Assembly (NCBI GenBank): GCA_946499885.1
Contig: CAMMTN010000008.1
Location: 1 to 64,000, forward strand
Origin: an uncultured Clostridium sp.
Lineage (GTDB): Bacteria; Bacillota; Clostridia; TANB77; CAG-508
Direction of reading: 5' to 3'
DNA length: 64,000 nt
Shown one piece after another: positions 28,372 through 39,300 of the stretch. The translations under genes and the position numbers were made by a program. Each line of letters starts with the position of its first letter. Position 1 is the first letter of the stretch. The notes below the pieces were generated by a model that ran no database searches, was not told where the DNA came from, and saw nothing but the letters and a program-made list of their open reading frames with translations.

Positions 28372-28629
28372 ATGGCAACTAGAGAAAAAAATATATGGAT
28401 TCTTATATTATTTATATTATGTGGTTTAGTAATAGGAGGCTTACTAGGAGAACTTGCTTCTAAAGTAGATTTTCTATGGTGGTTATCTTATGGAGAAGAA
28501 TTTGGACTAGCTGAGCCAATAATATTAAATTTGCAAGTCATAACAATTACTTTCGGTCTTATGTTTAAAATTAACATTTCAAGCATTATTGGAATGATTC
28601 TTGCAATATTTATCTATAAGAAAATATAA
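28372..28629 (+). CDS. DUF4321-like small membrane protein
   Basis: An 85-residue protein with two hydrophobic helices (about 8-25 and 51-82) around a WWLSYGEEFGL loop, the layout of DUF4321 proteins. These small proteins commonly precede radC and mreB in Clostridia, as here. The start is ATG 28372 with GAGGAGG upstream. Its function is unknown. Confidence 0.8.
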   Translation: MATREKNIWILILFILCGLVIGGLLGELASKVDFLWWLSYGEEFGLAEPIILNLQVITITFGLMFKINISSIIGMILAIFIYKKI

Positions 28630-28669
28630 AAAATGTAATAGGGGGCTTTAAGAAAGGAATGGTTAAAAC

Positions 28670-29365
28670 ATGAAAATGAAAGAGCTTCCTATATCGGAAC
28701 GACCTTATGAAAAGTTAGAAATGTATGGAGAAAAAGCTTTATCAAATGCTGAGTTATTAGCAATTATAATAAAAAGTGGAACAAAAGGTGAAAGTAGTGT
28801 AAGCATTGCACAAAAAGTGTTAGCATTAGAAAAAAACGGAAAAAACAATTTAAGATTTTTGCAGAATTTATCAATAGAAGATTTTATGAAAATAAAAGGA
28901 ATCGGAAAAGTTAAAGCAATACAATTAAAAGCAATAGCAGAACTTACAAAAAGAATGTCTAAGCCATTAGACATTAGTAAAGTACAAATTAATGAGCCAA
29001 GTAATGTAGCAGAATTATTAGAAGAAATGAAATATGAAAAAAGAGAGATAGTAAAAACTATAATTCTTAATACTAAAAATGTAATAATAAAAATAGTTGA
29101 TATATGTTTTGGAGGAACCAATTCTGCAATATTAAAACCAAAAGACGTACTACAAGAAGCAATTAAAATAGGAGCACCAAAGATAATTCTAGTACATAAT
29201 CATCCAAGTGGAGATCCAACTCCTAGTCAAAGTGATTTAGATTTTACAAAAAGAGTATATGAGGCGGCAAATTTGATGGGAATTGAATTATTAGACCACA
29301 TAGTTATTGGAGATTATGGTTTTAGAAGTATTTTTTATTGTATAGGAAAAATCGATAGATTTTGA
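28670..29365 (+). CDS. radC: RadC-like JAB/JAMM domain protein
   Basis: A 231-residue protein with an N-terminal helix-hairpin-helix part (GIGKVKAIQLKAI) and a C-terminal MPN domain. The JAMM metal motif is complete: His176, His178 and Asp182 (HNHPSGDPTPS). RadC was once linked to DNA repair, but its real role is unsettled. It lies immediately upstream of the mre cluster, as in many Bacillota. The start is ATG 28670 behind AAAGGAATGG. A structured 120-bp gap separates it from mreB. Confidence 0.93.
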   Translation: MKMKELPISERPYEKLEMYGEKALSNAELLAIIIKSGTKGESSVSIAQKVLALEKNGKNNLRFLQNLSIEDFMKIKGIGKVKAIQLKAIAELTKRMSKPLDISKVQINEPSNVAELLEEMKYEKREIVKTIILNTKNVIIKIVDICFGGTNSAILKPKDVLQEAIKIGAPKIILVHNHPSGDPTPSQSDLDFTKRVYEAANLMGIELLDHIVIGDYGFRSIFYCIGKIDRF

Positions 29366-30520
<1,155 letters not shown>

Positions 30521-30540
30521 TAAAGGAATGATTTATTAGT

Positions 30541-31362
30541 ATGTACAAAAACAAAAAAAATGGAGTCATAGGAATTGTAATAACAATTATAATTTTAATC
30601 TTATTAGTTGTATTTACAAATAGCAATATAAATCAAATTTCATTCTTAGAAAATATATGTAATGTTTTTGTTATGCCAGTTCAAAATGGTTTTACTTATC
30701 TAAAAAATAAGATTTCTGGAAATGAAAACTTTTTTGCAGATATGGACAAGCTAAAAGCAGAAAATGAAGAATTAAAACAAAAAAATAGTGAACTAGAACA
30801 ATCGTTAAGAGAATTAGAAATAATAAAAGCAGAAAATGAAACTTTAAAAGAATATGTTAATTTGAAAGATAAATACAAGGATTATACTACAATGCCAGCA
30901 GACGTAATAAATAGAGATCTTAGCAATTATAGTAGTATTATAGTTATAAATGTTGGCTCAAATGATGGAATAAAAGAAGAAATGACAGTTATTGCAGATG
31001 ATGGATTAGTTGGATATGTTATTTCCGTAACACCTACTACTTCAAAAGTACAAACAATAGTAGATACAGCAACAGCTGTAACAAGCACAATTAGTACAAC
31101 AGAAGATACAATAATAGTACAAGGAACATTAGATGATAAATCAAATTTAAAGGCAACATTTATACCAACAGATGCGGTGGTATTACAAGGAGATAGTGTT
31201 GAAACTTCAGGAATAGGTGGAATATATCCTAAAGGAATTCACATAGGCACAATCAAAGAAGTCGTAAATACAAGTAATCCAACAGATAGATATGCAATAG
31301 TTGAAACAGCAGTTGATTTTACTAAATTAAATACAGTACTTGTTATAACTAATAATAAATAA
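30541..31362 (+). CDS. mreC: rod-shape-determining protein MreC
   Basis: A 273-residue bitopic membrane protein: short basic cytoplasmic start, one helix (about 8-27), a Glu/Lys coiled coil (70-115), then the beta-barrel-rich extracytoplasmic part (ADVINRDLSNY, VGSNDGI, GLVGYV). It links MreB to PBP2 outside the membrane. The start is ATG 30541 with AAAGGA upstream, 20 bp after mreB. Confidence 0.93.
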   Translation: MYKNKKNGVIGIVITIIILILLVVFTNSNINQISFLENICNVFVMPVQNGFTYLKNKISGNENFFADMDKLKAENEELKQKNSELEQSLRELEIIKAENETLKEYVNLKDKYKDYTTMPADVINRDLSNYSSIIVINVGSNDGIKEEMTVIADDGLVGYVISVTPTTSKVQTIVDTATAVTSTISTTEDTIIVQGTLDDKSNLKATFIPTDAVVLQGDSVETSGIGGIYPKGIHIGTIKEVVNTSNPTDRYAIVETAVDFTKLNTVLVITNNK

Positions 31363-31382
31363 TAGAAAGGATGATTAGAAAA

Positions 31383-31916
31383 TTGAGAAAAACATTATCA
31401 ATCATAATACTTATAATATCCTTTTTTATTATATATTTTTTGCAAGCAAACTTTTTTACCTATTTCACAATTGCAGGAATTAAGCCAAATTTGTTTGTAA
31501 TATTTGTACTTTTTATAGGTCTTTTTGCAGGAAAAAAATTAGGGTTAGTACTAGGAATAATATTTGGCCTTTTTTTAGATATTGTAATAGGTAGACAAAT
31601 TGGAATATCTGGAATTATGCTAGGAGCTATTGGACTTATAGGAGAATATTTTGACAAAAGTTTTTCAAAAGAAAGCAGAATTACTATAATTCTTATGATA
31701 ATGGGAAGTACAATTATTTATGAAATAGGCTGTTATGTGTTTAATATAATAACACTTGATGTAAATTTTGAACTAATTAGCTTTTCTAAAATATTATTAA
31801 TAGAAGTACTTTACAATGTGTTAATAACTATTATTATATATCCAATAATGCAAAGATTAGGACATAATTTAGAAGAAATATTTAAAATTAAAAATATACT
31901 AACTAGATATTTTTAA
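31383..31916 (+). CDS. mreD: rod-shape-determining protein MreD
   Basis: A polytopic membrane protein of 177 residues with five or six helices and the GLFLDIVIGRQIGISG motif of MreD. I choose TTG 31383 because AAAGGATGAT lies 8 bases upstream. The ATG at 31371 sits directly against that ribosome site and would add only four residues. It follows mreC by 20 bp and is the third elongasome gene of the operon. Confidence 0.88.
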   Translation: MRKTLSIIILIISFFIIYFLQANFFTYFTIAGIKPNLFVIFVLFIGLFAGKKLGLVLGIIFGLFLDIVIGRQIGISGIMLGAIGLIGEYFDKSFSKESRITIILMIMGSTIIYEIGCYVFNIITLDVNFELISFSKILLIEVLYNVLITIIIYPIMQRLGHNLEEIFKIKNILTRYF

Positions 31917-31930
31917 AGGATGGTGATAGA

Positions 31931-34006
31931 TTGAACAAAGATAAAAGAAATGATAGAGTAAGATATAATTTACTTATTACCATTGTTTACATAGTTGGAA
32001 TTATTTTAATTATTCAATTATTTAATTTACAAATTATACATGGAGAAGAATATAGAGAAACTTCTAACTCTAGATTAACAAGAGAAACTATAGTAAGAGC
32101 AGCAAGAGGTTCTATTAAAGATAGAACAGGGTTTGAATTAGTAAGAGCAGAAACAGGTTATAGTGTCGAAATATATAGTACAAAAGTTAGTGATGAAGAA
32201 TTAAATAAATCAATTGAAAAATTAATAGAAATATTAGAAAGTAATGATGATAAATTTATAGATAATTTGCCTATAGAAGTTGAACCATTCAAATTTACAA
32301 TAAGTGAAGAAGAACAAAAAACTTGGAAAATAAATAATGAATTAGATGAAAATTTAACAGCAGAGCAAACCTTTGATAAGCTTAAAGAAAAATATGAAAT
32401 ATCAGTAGAAGATAATAAAATTGCTAGAAAAATTATGGCTGTTAGATACGAAATTTCAAAAAATGGATATAGCAATACTAAATCGGTAATAATTGCAAAA
32501 GATATAAGTAGTACATCTGCTGTGCAGATAAGAGAACAGAATTCAAAATTAGCAGGAATGTATGTTATAACTGAGCCAATTGTTTCTTATACATCAGGAA
32601 ATTTAGCTTCTCACGTGCTTGGATATGTAGGAGCAATTAGTGAGGAAGAATATAAAACTAGAAGTGATACTTATAGAAATGATGATGTAATAGGAAAAGA
32701 TGGAATCCAAAAAATATTTGAAGAATATTTAAAAGGAAAAGATGGAACAAAACAAGTTGATATGACTGTAGATGGAACAATAACAAGTGAATATATATCA
32801 GAAGAAGCGGTTGCAGGCTCAGATGTAATCCTAACAATAGATGCTAACTTGCAAAAAGTAGCAGAAGAAGCATTAGAGCAAAATATAAAAGACATAGCTT
32901 TAGGAAAATTTGGAAAAAAATATGATGCTGAAGCAGGTGCAGTAGTGGTGATGAATGTTAATACTGGAGAGGTTTTGGCATTAGCAAGTTATCCAGATTA
33001 TAATCCAGAAAAGTTTTTTGAAGAATATTCAAGCACAGATGAAACAGGAAAATATTTAAATAGAGTAATATCAAGTGAGCAACCGCCTGGTTCTACATTT
33101 AAAATGGCAGTAGCAACAGCTGCATTAGATACAGGAGAAATAACACCATCTACTAAAATAAATGATAAAGGAGTATATCCTTATGGAGCCAGCCAAGCTT
33201 GTTGGTATTATAGAAGCTATGGTGTAGGACACGGTTATTTAAATCTTACACAAGCGATTAAATATTCTTGTAATTATTTTTTCTATGATTTAGGATATAG
33301 ATTAGGAATAGATACCGTAGCAGAATATGCTATGAAATATGGTTTAGGGAAAAGGACAGGAATAGAACTTGCAGGAGAAGCACAAGGAGCAGTAGCAAGT
33401 AAAGAATATGCACAAAGCGTAGGATATAACGAATGGTATATATCAGATACTTTATCGGCAGTTATAGGACAAAGTTTTAATAAATTTACTCCAATTCAAA
33501 TGGCTAGATATATTAGTATGATTGCAAATGGTGGAAAAAATATTGATGTAAGTATAGTAAAATCAATAATAAAATCTGATGGCACAGAAGTTTCAAAAGA
33601 TGAAATAAGAGAATTTGCAAATGAAAAAACAGGTACAGAAAATGAACTTAAAGAAGATTTAAATGTATCAAAAGAAAATTTAGATGCAATAAGAAAAGGA
33701 ATGAGAGGAGTTACAAGTGAAGCGGGAGGAACAGCTTATTCAACATTTGCAGATTTTGATATAGATATAGCAGGAAAAACGGGTTCAGCACAAACGGGAA
33801 TAGATGGAGAAGCACATGGTTGGTTTACAGGATTTGCACCATATGATAATCCAGAAATAGCAGTTGTAGTATTTGTAGAAAAAGCAGGTTCAGGAGGATA
33901 TACAGCAGAAGTTGCTAAAAAGATAATGGAAGAATATTTTGGAATGAATTCTGAAAAAGTTACTGAGGATAAAAGTGCACAGTCAAGCATAGAAAGTGTT
34001 AGGTAA
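31931..34006 (+). CDS. mrdA: class B penicillin-binding protein 2 (elongasome transpeptidase)
   Basis: A 691-residue D,D-transpeptidase that crosslinks new side-wall peptidoglycan with RodA. It has one N-terminal helix (15-33), a dimerisation/pedestal region with AARGSIKDRTG, then the catalytic domain. Active-site motifs are Ser388-x-x-Lys391 (PGSTFK), Ser446-Cys447-Asn448 and Lys616-Thr617-Gly618. Translation starts at TTG 31931 behind AAAGGATGGTGAT, 14 bp after mreD. The C-terminal 20 residues are polar and low in complexity. The mre cluster context supports PBP2 rather than the divisome PBP3. Confidence 0.93.
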   Translation: MNKDKRNDRVRYNLLITIVYIVGIILIIQLFNLQIIHGEEYRETSNSRLTRETIVRAARGSIKDRTGFELVRAETGYSVEIYSTKVSDEELNKSIEKLIEILESNDDKFIDNLPIEVEPFKFTISEEEQKTWKINNELDENLTAEQTFDKLKEKYEISVEDNKIARKIMAVRYEISKNGYSNTKSVIIAKDISSTSAVQIREQNSKLAGMYVITEPIVSYTSGNLASHVLGYVGAISEEEYKTRSDTYRNDDVIGKDGIQKIFEEYLKGKDGTKQVDMTVDGTITSEYISEEAVAGSDVILTIDANLQKVAEEALEQNIKDIALGKFGKKYDAEAGAVVVMNVNTGEVLALASYPDYNPEKFFEEYSSTDETGKYLNRVISSEQPPGSTFKMAVATAALDTGEITPSTKINDKGVYPYGASQACWYYRSYGVGHGYLNLTQAIKYSCNYFFYDLGYRLGIDTVAEYAMKYGLGKRTGIELAGEAQGAVASKEYAQSVGYNEWYISDTLSAVIGQSFNKFTPIQMARYISMIANGGKNIDVSIVKSIIKSDGTEVSKDEIREFANEKTGTENELKEDLNVSKENLDAIRKGMRGVTSEAGGTAYSTFADFDIDIAGKTGSAQTGIDGEAHGWFTGFAPYDNPEIAVVVFVEKAGSGGYTAEVAKKIMEEYFGMNSEKVTEDKSAQSSIESVR

Positions 34007-34035
34007 GTTGTAAGTAAAAAAGAAAGGAAAGCGTA

Positions 34036-34668
34036 ATGCTAGGAAGTTATATGAATAATTGTATAAGTATTAGTATAAAGAAGAATCAAGTAATTATAAA
34101 AATTGAAGAAAATGCAGAACAAAGAGAAATAATTTCAACACTAAAAAAGAAAATAATTGAACTAAAAAATTTATATCAAGATGATAAAACACCTATTTTA
34201 GTAACTGGAAAAATTCTAAAAAATAAAGATATGGAAGAAATTCAAAACCTTATAAAAAGATTTATAGATGTGCAAATTGATTTTGATAGCCCAAAAGTGT
34301 TAGGCTTGCACGGAATAAAGAAAACATTTTATAAAGAAGTTGCAACTTCTGAAACAAAATTTCATAAAGGTTCGTTAAGGTCAGGACAAAGGTTAGAATT
34401 TGAAGGAAGCCTTGTAATTATAGGAGATGTAAATGCGGGGGCAGAAGTTATAGCAAGTGAAAATATAGTAATACTTGGAACTTTAAGAGGATTAGCTCAT
34501 GCTGGAGCAAAAGGAAATAAAGATGCAGTTATTGAAGCATCTGACATAGAATCACTTCAAGTAAGAATAGCAGATAAAGTTAAAGAAATAGAAAAAGATG
34601 AAAATGAAATTAGAAAAATAAAAACATCTGCATATATAAATGATAAAGATGAATTGATTTTGGAATAA
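34036..34668 (+). CDS. minC: septum site-determining protein MinC
   Basis: FtsZ inhibitor that keeps division at midcell. Residues 1-100 form the variable N-terminal FtsZ-binding domain. Residues 110-185 form the C-terminal beta-helix (SLRSGQRLEFEGSLVIIGDVNAG in two blocks, LGTLRGLAHAG) that binds MinD. It is 210 residues long and starts at ATG 34036 with GAAAGGAAAG upstream. The usual next gene minD is absent: an inverted-repeat element and convergent hypothetical genes follow instead. Confidence 0.92.
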   Translation: MLGSYMNNCISISIKKNQVIIKIEENAEQREIISTLKKKIIELKNLYQDDKTPILVTGKILKNKDMEEIQNLIKRFIDVQIDFDSPKVLGLHGIKKTFYKEVATSETKFHKGSLRSGQRLEFEGSLVIIGDVNAGAEVIASENIVILGTLRGLAHAGAKGNKDAVIEASDIESLQVRIADKVKEIEKDENEIRKIKTSAYINDKDELILE

Positions 34669-35009
34669 AGCTTGTTTAGAACATTATCAATATTTTATCT
34701 GATTTTATATCTGTTACAAGTTAATGGTTTTAACTGTTTTGAAAATATAGAAAGCTAGATATATGTTTATTTTGAAATATTTTGCAGTTCGCGTAGCGTT
34801 CAAACGAGCGTTTTACGCGAGTGCGCTTGAAGAAGCCTACCTTCCATGCAAATAAAAATTCTTTTTATTTGCATGATTAGGTGGCTTCGACAACAAGAAC
34901 AAAAAATTTGAAAAATAAACATATATCTAGCTTTCTAAGGTATAAATTTATCAAAACCATTAACTTGTAACAGATACCTAGAACCAAGCAAATTTTTATT
35001 TCATAAATC
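34669..35009. other. intergenic region holding an inverted-repeat element
   Basis: No gene seen. Almost all of it is the 269-bp element described at 34708-34976. No separate minC terminator with a T run was found. Confidence 0.7.
34708..34976. mobile_element. MITE-like 269-bp inverted-repeat element
   Basis: The ends form long imperfect inverted repeats. 34708-34731 pairs with 34953-34976 (24 of 24 bases) and 34748-34773 pairs with 34912-34937 (26 of 26), with unpaired parts between them. The core (34786-34900) is clearly richer in G+C than its surroundings. It holds a CGCGTA/TACGCG stem and a second stem, GAAGCC with GGCTTC enclosing the perfect 13-bp hairpin ATGCAAATAAAAA. TA lies at both outer ends, as after insertion at a TA target. 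No coding sequence is inside. It could be a non-autonomous transposable element or a large structured RNA. Confidence 0.55.
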
Positions 35010-35420
35010 TTAAGACAAAAGCAAAAGTATTAATGCAATAAACAAGAATTCGTCCTTAATTCCTTCATTATATAAGAAAAAAATTAAGCATATTAGTAAG
35101 ATATCATCTTGATATAATTGTATTCCAAATAATTCAAACATTGGAGTATCATTATTATTAAAAAATAAATTTTCAAAAATATTAGACTTATTGGAAGTAG
35201 ATTGAGCAAGCTTTTTGACTTCTTTATGATTATATAAGTTATCTTGCATTTTATTTAAATTTTGAAACTGTTTATTTTTTTGATGGTTATCTTGCTTCTT
35301 TTGGTTTGAATACTTTTCTTTATAACTTTTCTTGTTATGAGCATTTTTGTATATGTTTTGTGGATAACCTAAATAATAATTAGAGTAAGGCTGTGGATAA
35401 AAAGGGAAATTATTTATCAT
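35010..35420 (-). CDS. hypothetical protein, polar N-terminus and hydrophobic C-terminus
   Basis: A 136-residue protein. The N-terminal half is rich in Asn, Lys, Gln and Tyr (FPFYPQPYSNYY). The end has two short hydrophobic stretches with an acidic break (DDILLICLIFFLYNEGIKDE). I choose ATG 35420 rather than the codon at 35435; it overlaps the end of the upstream gene by 11 bases, which suggests translational coupling. I do not recognise the family. It belongs to a three-gene minus-strand group and is convergent with minC. Confidence 0.6.
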   Translation of the reverse strand: MINNFPFYPQPYSNYYLGYPQNIYKNAHNKKSYKEKYSNQKKQDNHQKNKQFQNLNKMQDNLYNHKEVKKLAQSTSNKSNIFENLFFNNNDTPMFELFGIQLYQDDILLICLIFFLYNEGIKDEFLFIALILLLLS

Positions 35421-35772
35421 TACTACTCTCACCACCTAGGGAATTCATAATTTCAAAAGCTTTTCCTATTCCAAAAAGTTGTATGTACTGGTCTACTTTT
35501 TTTCTTCTACTTTCTTTAAGATATGGTTTTAAAGAAAGTAAAAGATTAGATCTAGGATCATCTTTATTTGAATTCATTGAATCCATAATTTTTTTCATTT
35601 TCAATATTGTATTTATATCAATATTAGAATTATTATTATTTTCATTAGAATTGTTATCATTAGAGGAGTTTTTTATATTATTAAGTAAATTTTTTATATC
35701 ATCAGGAAATTCATTATTTTTTAACATTTGACTGAATTGTTCGAACATATTGTTCATATCATTATCATTCAC
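35410..35772 (-). CDS. hypothetical Asn-rich protein
   Basis: A 120-residue hydrophilic protein with a start at GTG 35772 and a strong ribosome site (AAGGAGGAG) on the minus strand. The middle is a Ser/Asn run (residues about 35-52). The ends are helical (NMFEQFSQMLKNN; SLKPYLKESRRKKVDQYIQLFGIGKAFEIM). No known domain was recognised. It overlaps the next gene by 11 bases. The long plus-strand reading frame opposite it has no ribosome site and looks like a shadow. Confidence 0.65.
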   Translation of the reverse strand: MNDNDMNNMFEQFSQMLKNNEFPDDIKNLLNNIKNSSNDNNSNENNNNSNIDINTILKMKKIMDSMNSNKDDPRSNLLLSLKPYLKESRRKKVDQYIQLFGIGKAFEIMNSLGGESSNDK

Positions 35773-35851
35773 TTTAAACTCCTCCTTATAATTTTAATTT
35801 TTGATAAGTAGTTATGCTAATTATTACATTTGTAACCCCACAAAAAGAAAA

Positions 35852-36010
35852 CTACTTATCTTTTTTTATCTGGTTTATAATAGAATTTACATCATTATTT
35901 TTTAGCATTTGATTCATTTTATTAAGCCCCTGCTCTAAATCTTTTTTATCCATTTTAGAAAGTATAGACATAAGCTGAGCCATGTTCATATTCATATTAT
36001 TCTTTTCCAA
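35852..36010 (-). CDS. small hypothetical helical protein (52 aa)
   Basis: A short gene with TTG start at 36010 and a good GAGGTGAT site 4 bases upstream. The product (MAQLMSILSKMDKKDLEQGLNK in two blocks) is one or two amphipathic helices rich in Met and Asn. It resembles the helical ends of the neighbouring gene. First gene of the minus-strand trio. Function unknown. Confidence 0.55.
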   Translation of the reverse strand: MEKNNMNMNMAQLMSILSKMDKKDLEQGLNKMNQMLKNNDVNSIINQIKKDK

Positions 36011-36101
36011 ATACAATCACCTCATTATTAGTATATGTTAAAAACTATAATATAATATTCAAAATGATTAAAAAAGTTACATTTGTAAAATTGTAATAAA
36101 A

Positions 36102-36146
36102 ATGTAATATAATTTTAATATTTGTATCTAAAATGAGTATCCGTAA
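36102..36146 (+). promoter_or_regulatory. conserved TGTAA / TCCGTAA upstream motif, copy 2
   Basis: ATGTAA at 36102-36107 and TCCGTAA at 36140-36146. TCCGTAA ends 41 bp before the -35 box at 36188, almost the distance seen in copy 1. Confidence 0.4.
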
Positions 36147-36187
36147 AATAAAAGGAAAAATGCTTTTAAATTGAATAATATAAGCTA

Positions 36188-36215
36188 TTGAAATAAAAAA
36201 TATAAGTGCTAAAAT
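36188..36215 (+). promoter_or_regulatory. candidate distal promoter
   Basis: TTGAAA at 36188-36193 and TAAAAT at 36210-36215 with a 16-bp spacer, at the same distance from TCCGTAA as in the first dockerin gene. Confidence 0.4.
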
Positions 36216-36309
36216 ATAATTATTATATTGTATATTAGTGACTAAAAGTATAAAATTAGTCCTAAAAGACAAAATACACATAAAAACTTTAAAAAAAACT
36301 GTAGAAGTG

Positions 36310-36338
36310 TTGAAAAAACAACAAAAATATCGTATAAT
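36310..36338 (+). promoter_or_regulatory. proximal promoter of the 1667-residue surface-protein gene
   Basis: TTGAAA at 36310-36315 and TATAAT at 36333-36338 with a 17-bp spacer, 34 bp before the start codon. Confidence 0.65.
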
Positions 36339-36372
36339 ATAATTATCATGTTCTATAAAAACGGAGGTTAAT

Positions 36373-39300
36373 ATGAGTAGAATTTTAGAAAAAATAATAG
36401 CGTTAATTTTAGTTATAATCTTAGCAAGTGCAAATTTAATAGTTCTTGGGGAATATACAATAGCATACGCACTAAGTGATGAAGAATTAATTAAACAAGA
36501 TTCTAGTACAAATCATAAAAATGTGGAGTTTAATTCATATTTTTATGGAGAAGTGCATAATCAAGTTTTCGATATAGGAAGTGAGGATGCAAAAATATAT
36601 CTAAAACTTAATGTTAAAGATGCAGGATATTTACAAAATGGAACTATAGAATTCCAAGATGTAAACTTCAAAATAAAAGATGGTGTACAAAATGCAAACA
36701 TCCAAAGTATAGATACTGAAAATAATAAAATACTATTAAACAAAATAAATAACGGCTCAGACATTACAATAGAACTTCCAATTGAAATATTAAAAAATGA
36801 TAATGTGTCATTAGATTATTTTAACAAAGAAACACTTACAAAATTTACAGGAACTTATGTTGATGGCTCAGGTAAAGAGAAACAAATAGAAAAAGAAGTA
36901 ACAAATAAACTTTCTTGGAAGGGAAATGCTGAAGCAGAAGTAAAAGTTACTGCCAATAAATTTGTAACATATGCAACAGATGAAAATTATGGGGTAATGT
37001 TACAAACTAAAATAAATTCTAATATAAAAGATTCTAGCCTTCCAATACATAATACTAACTTAGAAATTACAGTACCAACAATAAATAATATAAAACCAAC
37101 AACAATAAACGTTATAGCAACAACTACTATAGCAACAAATGGAAAAACAGATGGAATAGACTTTAATAACAATAATTATTCTTACGACCAAGAAAATGGA
37201 AAAGTTACAATAAATGTATCAAATTTAGAAGATAGTATTTCCTGGGCAAAAAATGTTTCAGATGAATATTTAGTAACATATTTATTTGAAGGACAAGATA
37301 TATATAATTTTGCAAAAGAAAATGGAATAGAAAGTCAGGTAGTAACTAATGCAAATATTATAGTTTATAATAATGAAGAAAATGTAGTTAATTCCCAAGT
37401 TACAACACCAATCGAGTATACAGAAAAAGAGGGAACACTAACAGATTTTGCATTAAATGTAACAGATAAAATAAGTAAAGGTTATATATATGCAAATTAT
37501 GATGCAACAGAAAAAAATGAAACAGAATATATTGTAAATTATGTAGCAACAGTAAATAGTGCAAAATTAACAACTTCGTTAGAATTTATACAAAACTATG
37601 ACAAATTTATAACTAACGACAATAAAGAAGGTTCTACAACAGTAGGAGAAAACAACTATTCATATAACAAAAAGGTTAGTGTATCACAAGCAGAATTTAA
37701 TAAAATTCTAGGAGAAGATGGAATAATTACTATAAAAAATGAAAAAGACGAAATTTTAGGAACTATAAATAAAGAAACAAATTTAGAAAATGGAATTTAT
37801 TCTTTAGATATAAGTAATAAAGATAGCAATAAGCTTGACATAGTTACATCTGCACCTATAACAGAAGGACAATTAAAATTATATGTGTTAAAAGCCATAA
37901 AAGGAAATATAGATTACTCAAAAGACCAAATGAAAGATTTTACTAAGATGAAAGTAGAATTTGAAGGAAAAACAAATACAACAACATATACTGCTTGGAA
38001 AGAAATGAGTATGCAAGAACCAGTAACAAAGGCAGAACTATTTGTAACACCTCAAAATCTATCTACAATAGTAAAAAATGAAGATGTTGAAATAAGAGTA
38101 ATATTAAATACTTCAAATACTGACTATGCATTATATAAAAATCCAGTATTTGAAATAGAATTGCCAAAAGAAATTACTAAGGTAGAATTAAAAAGTATAA
38201 ATTTATTATTAGAAGAAGAATTGAAAATAAAATCATCAGAAGTAATTGATAGAGATGGGAAACAAGTTATTAAAGTAGTTTTAGAAGGAACTCAAACAAA
38301 ATATTATAACAATATTAATCAAACAGAAATATCTAATGGAGCAAACATAGTAATAAAAGCAGATTTAACATTAGATAAATTTACATCAAACAAAACAGAA
38401 ACAATAAGTATGGCATATAAGAATGAAAATATGGAAATAGAGAGTACAGAGATAACAGGGGAAGTATCAACTAAAGTTAATTTAGTAGCACCTTCTGGAC
38501 TTACAGCCACAAATAATATAAGCGATTATGCTGAAAATAGTTCACCAGTAATTGCAATATCAGATGAAGTTCAAGAAGTAAACATTCCAGTACATTCTGA
38601 TTCAAGGGAAATGACAATTGGAGGAACTATAATAAATAATTATACAAATGATATTAGTAATGTAGTTATTTTAGGAAGATTACCAGCAAAGGACAACAAA
38701 AATGTAGATACAAATGCATCATTAGGAAGCAATTTCAATATAACATTATCTCAAAAAATATCTATAACAGGAGCTGAAAATGCAACAATATATTATTCAG
38801 AAAATGTAGATGCAACAAATGATATAGATTTAGAAACAAACGGATGGACAACAGAACCTACTAACTTATCTAATGTAAAGAGTTATATGATTGTTCTTGC
38901 TAATAATATGATAGCATCAGATAGAATAGAATTTTCATATAAAGCAACAATACCTGAAAATTTAGAGTATGATAGCAATAGTTATGAAATGTATAAAGTA
39001 TTTTACACAAATAATTCAACAGAAGCAGTAATAAATGAAACAAAAGTTTCTCCAATAGTAGGCTTAAAAACAGGACAAGGACCAGAACTTAAAGTGACAA
39101 TGACATCAAATATAAAACAGGAAAATGGAGTAAATATAATAAGACAAGGAGAAATGGTTAGATTTTGGGTAACAGTTGAAAACACAGGAAAATTAGATGC
39201 CGAAAATGTAAAATTAAATGTAAACAGACCAGATGAATTGGAATTATTACAATATAATGATTCTTATTCAGGATATGATGTTATAGAAGAAAATGAAGTG

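Larger units (their letters stand above)
36011..36372. other. 362-bp upstream region of a giant surface-protein gene
   Basis: No convincing gene. It holds the TGTAA/TCCGTAA motif pair (36102-36146) and two candidate promoters (36188-36215 and 36310-36338), leaving a long AT-rich leader. The leftward ribosome site of the small 52-residue gene is at its start. Confidence 0.65.

Noticed and set aside
35393..35731. 112-codon plus-strand frame
   Set aside because: Opposite a minus-strand gene with a strong ribosome site; Leu/Phe-rich shadow.
35809..35860. Inverted repeat GATAAGTAGTT / AACTACTTATC as a terminator for the 52-residue gene
   Set aside because: The loop is about 29 bases and the T run lies on the wrong side for the minus-strand transcript.
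36045..36281. 78-codon minus-strand reading frame upstream of the surface operon
   Set aside because: Composition follows the AT-rich DNA (Ile, Phe, Asn) and it has no ribosome site. It overlaps the regulatory motif and candidate promoter of the rightward gene.
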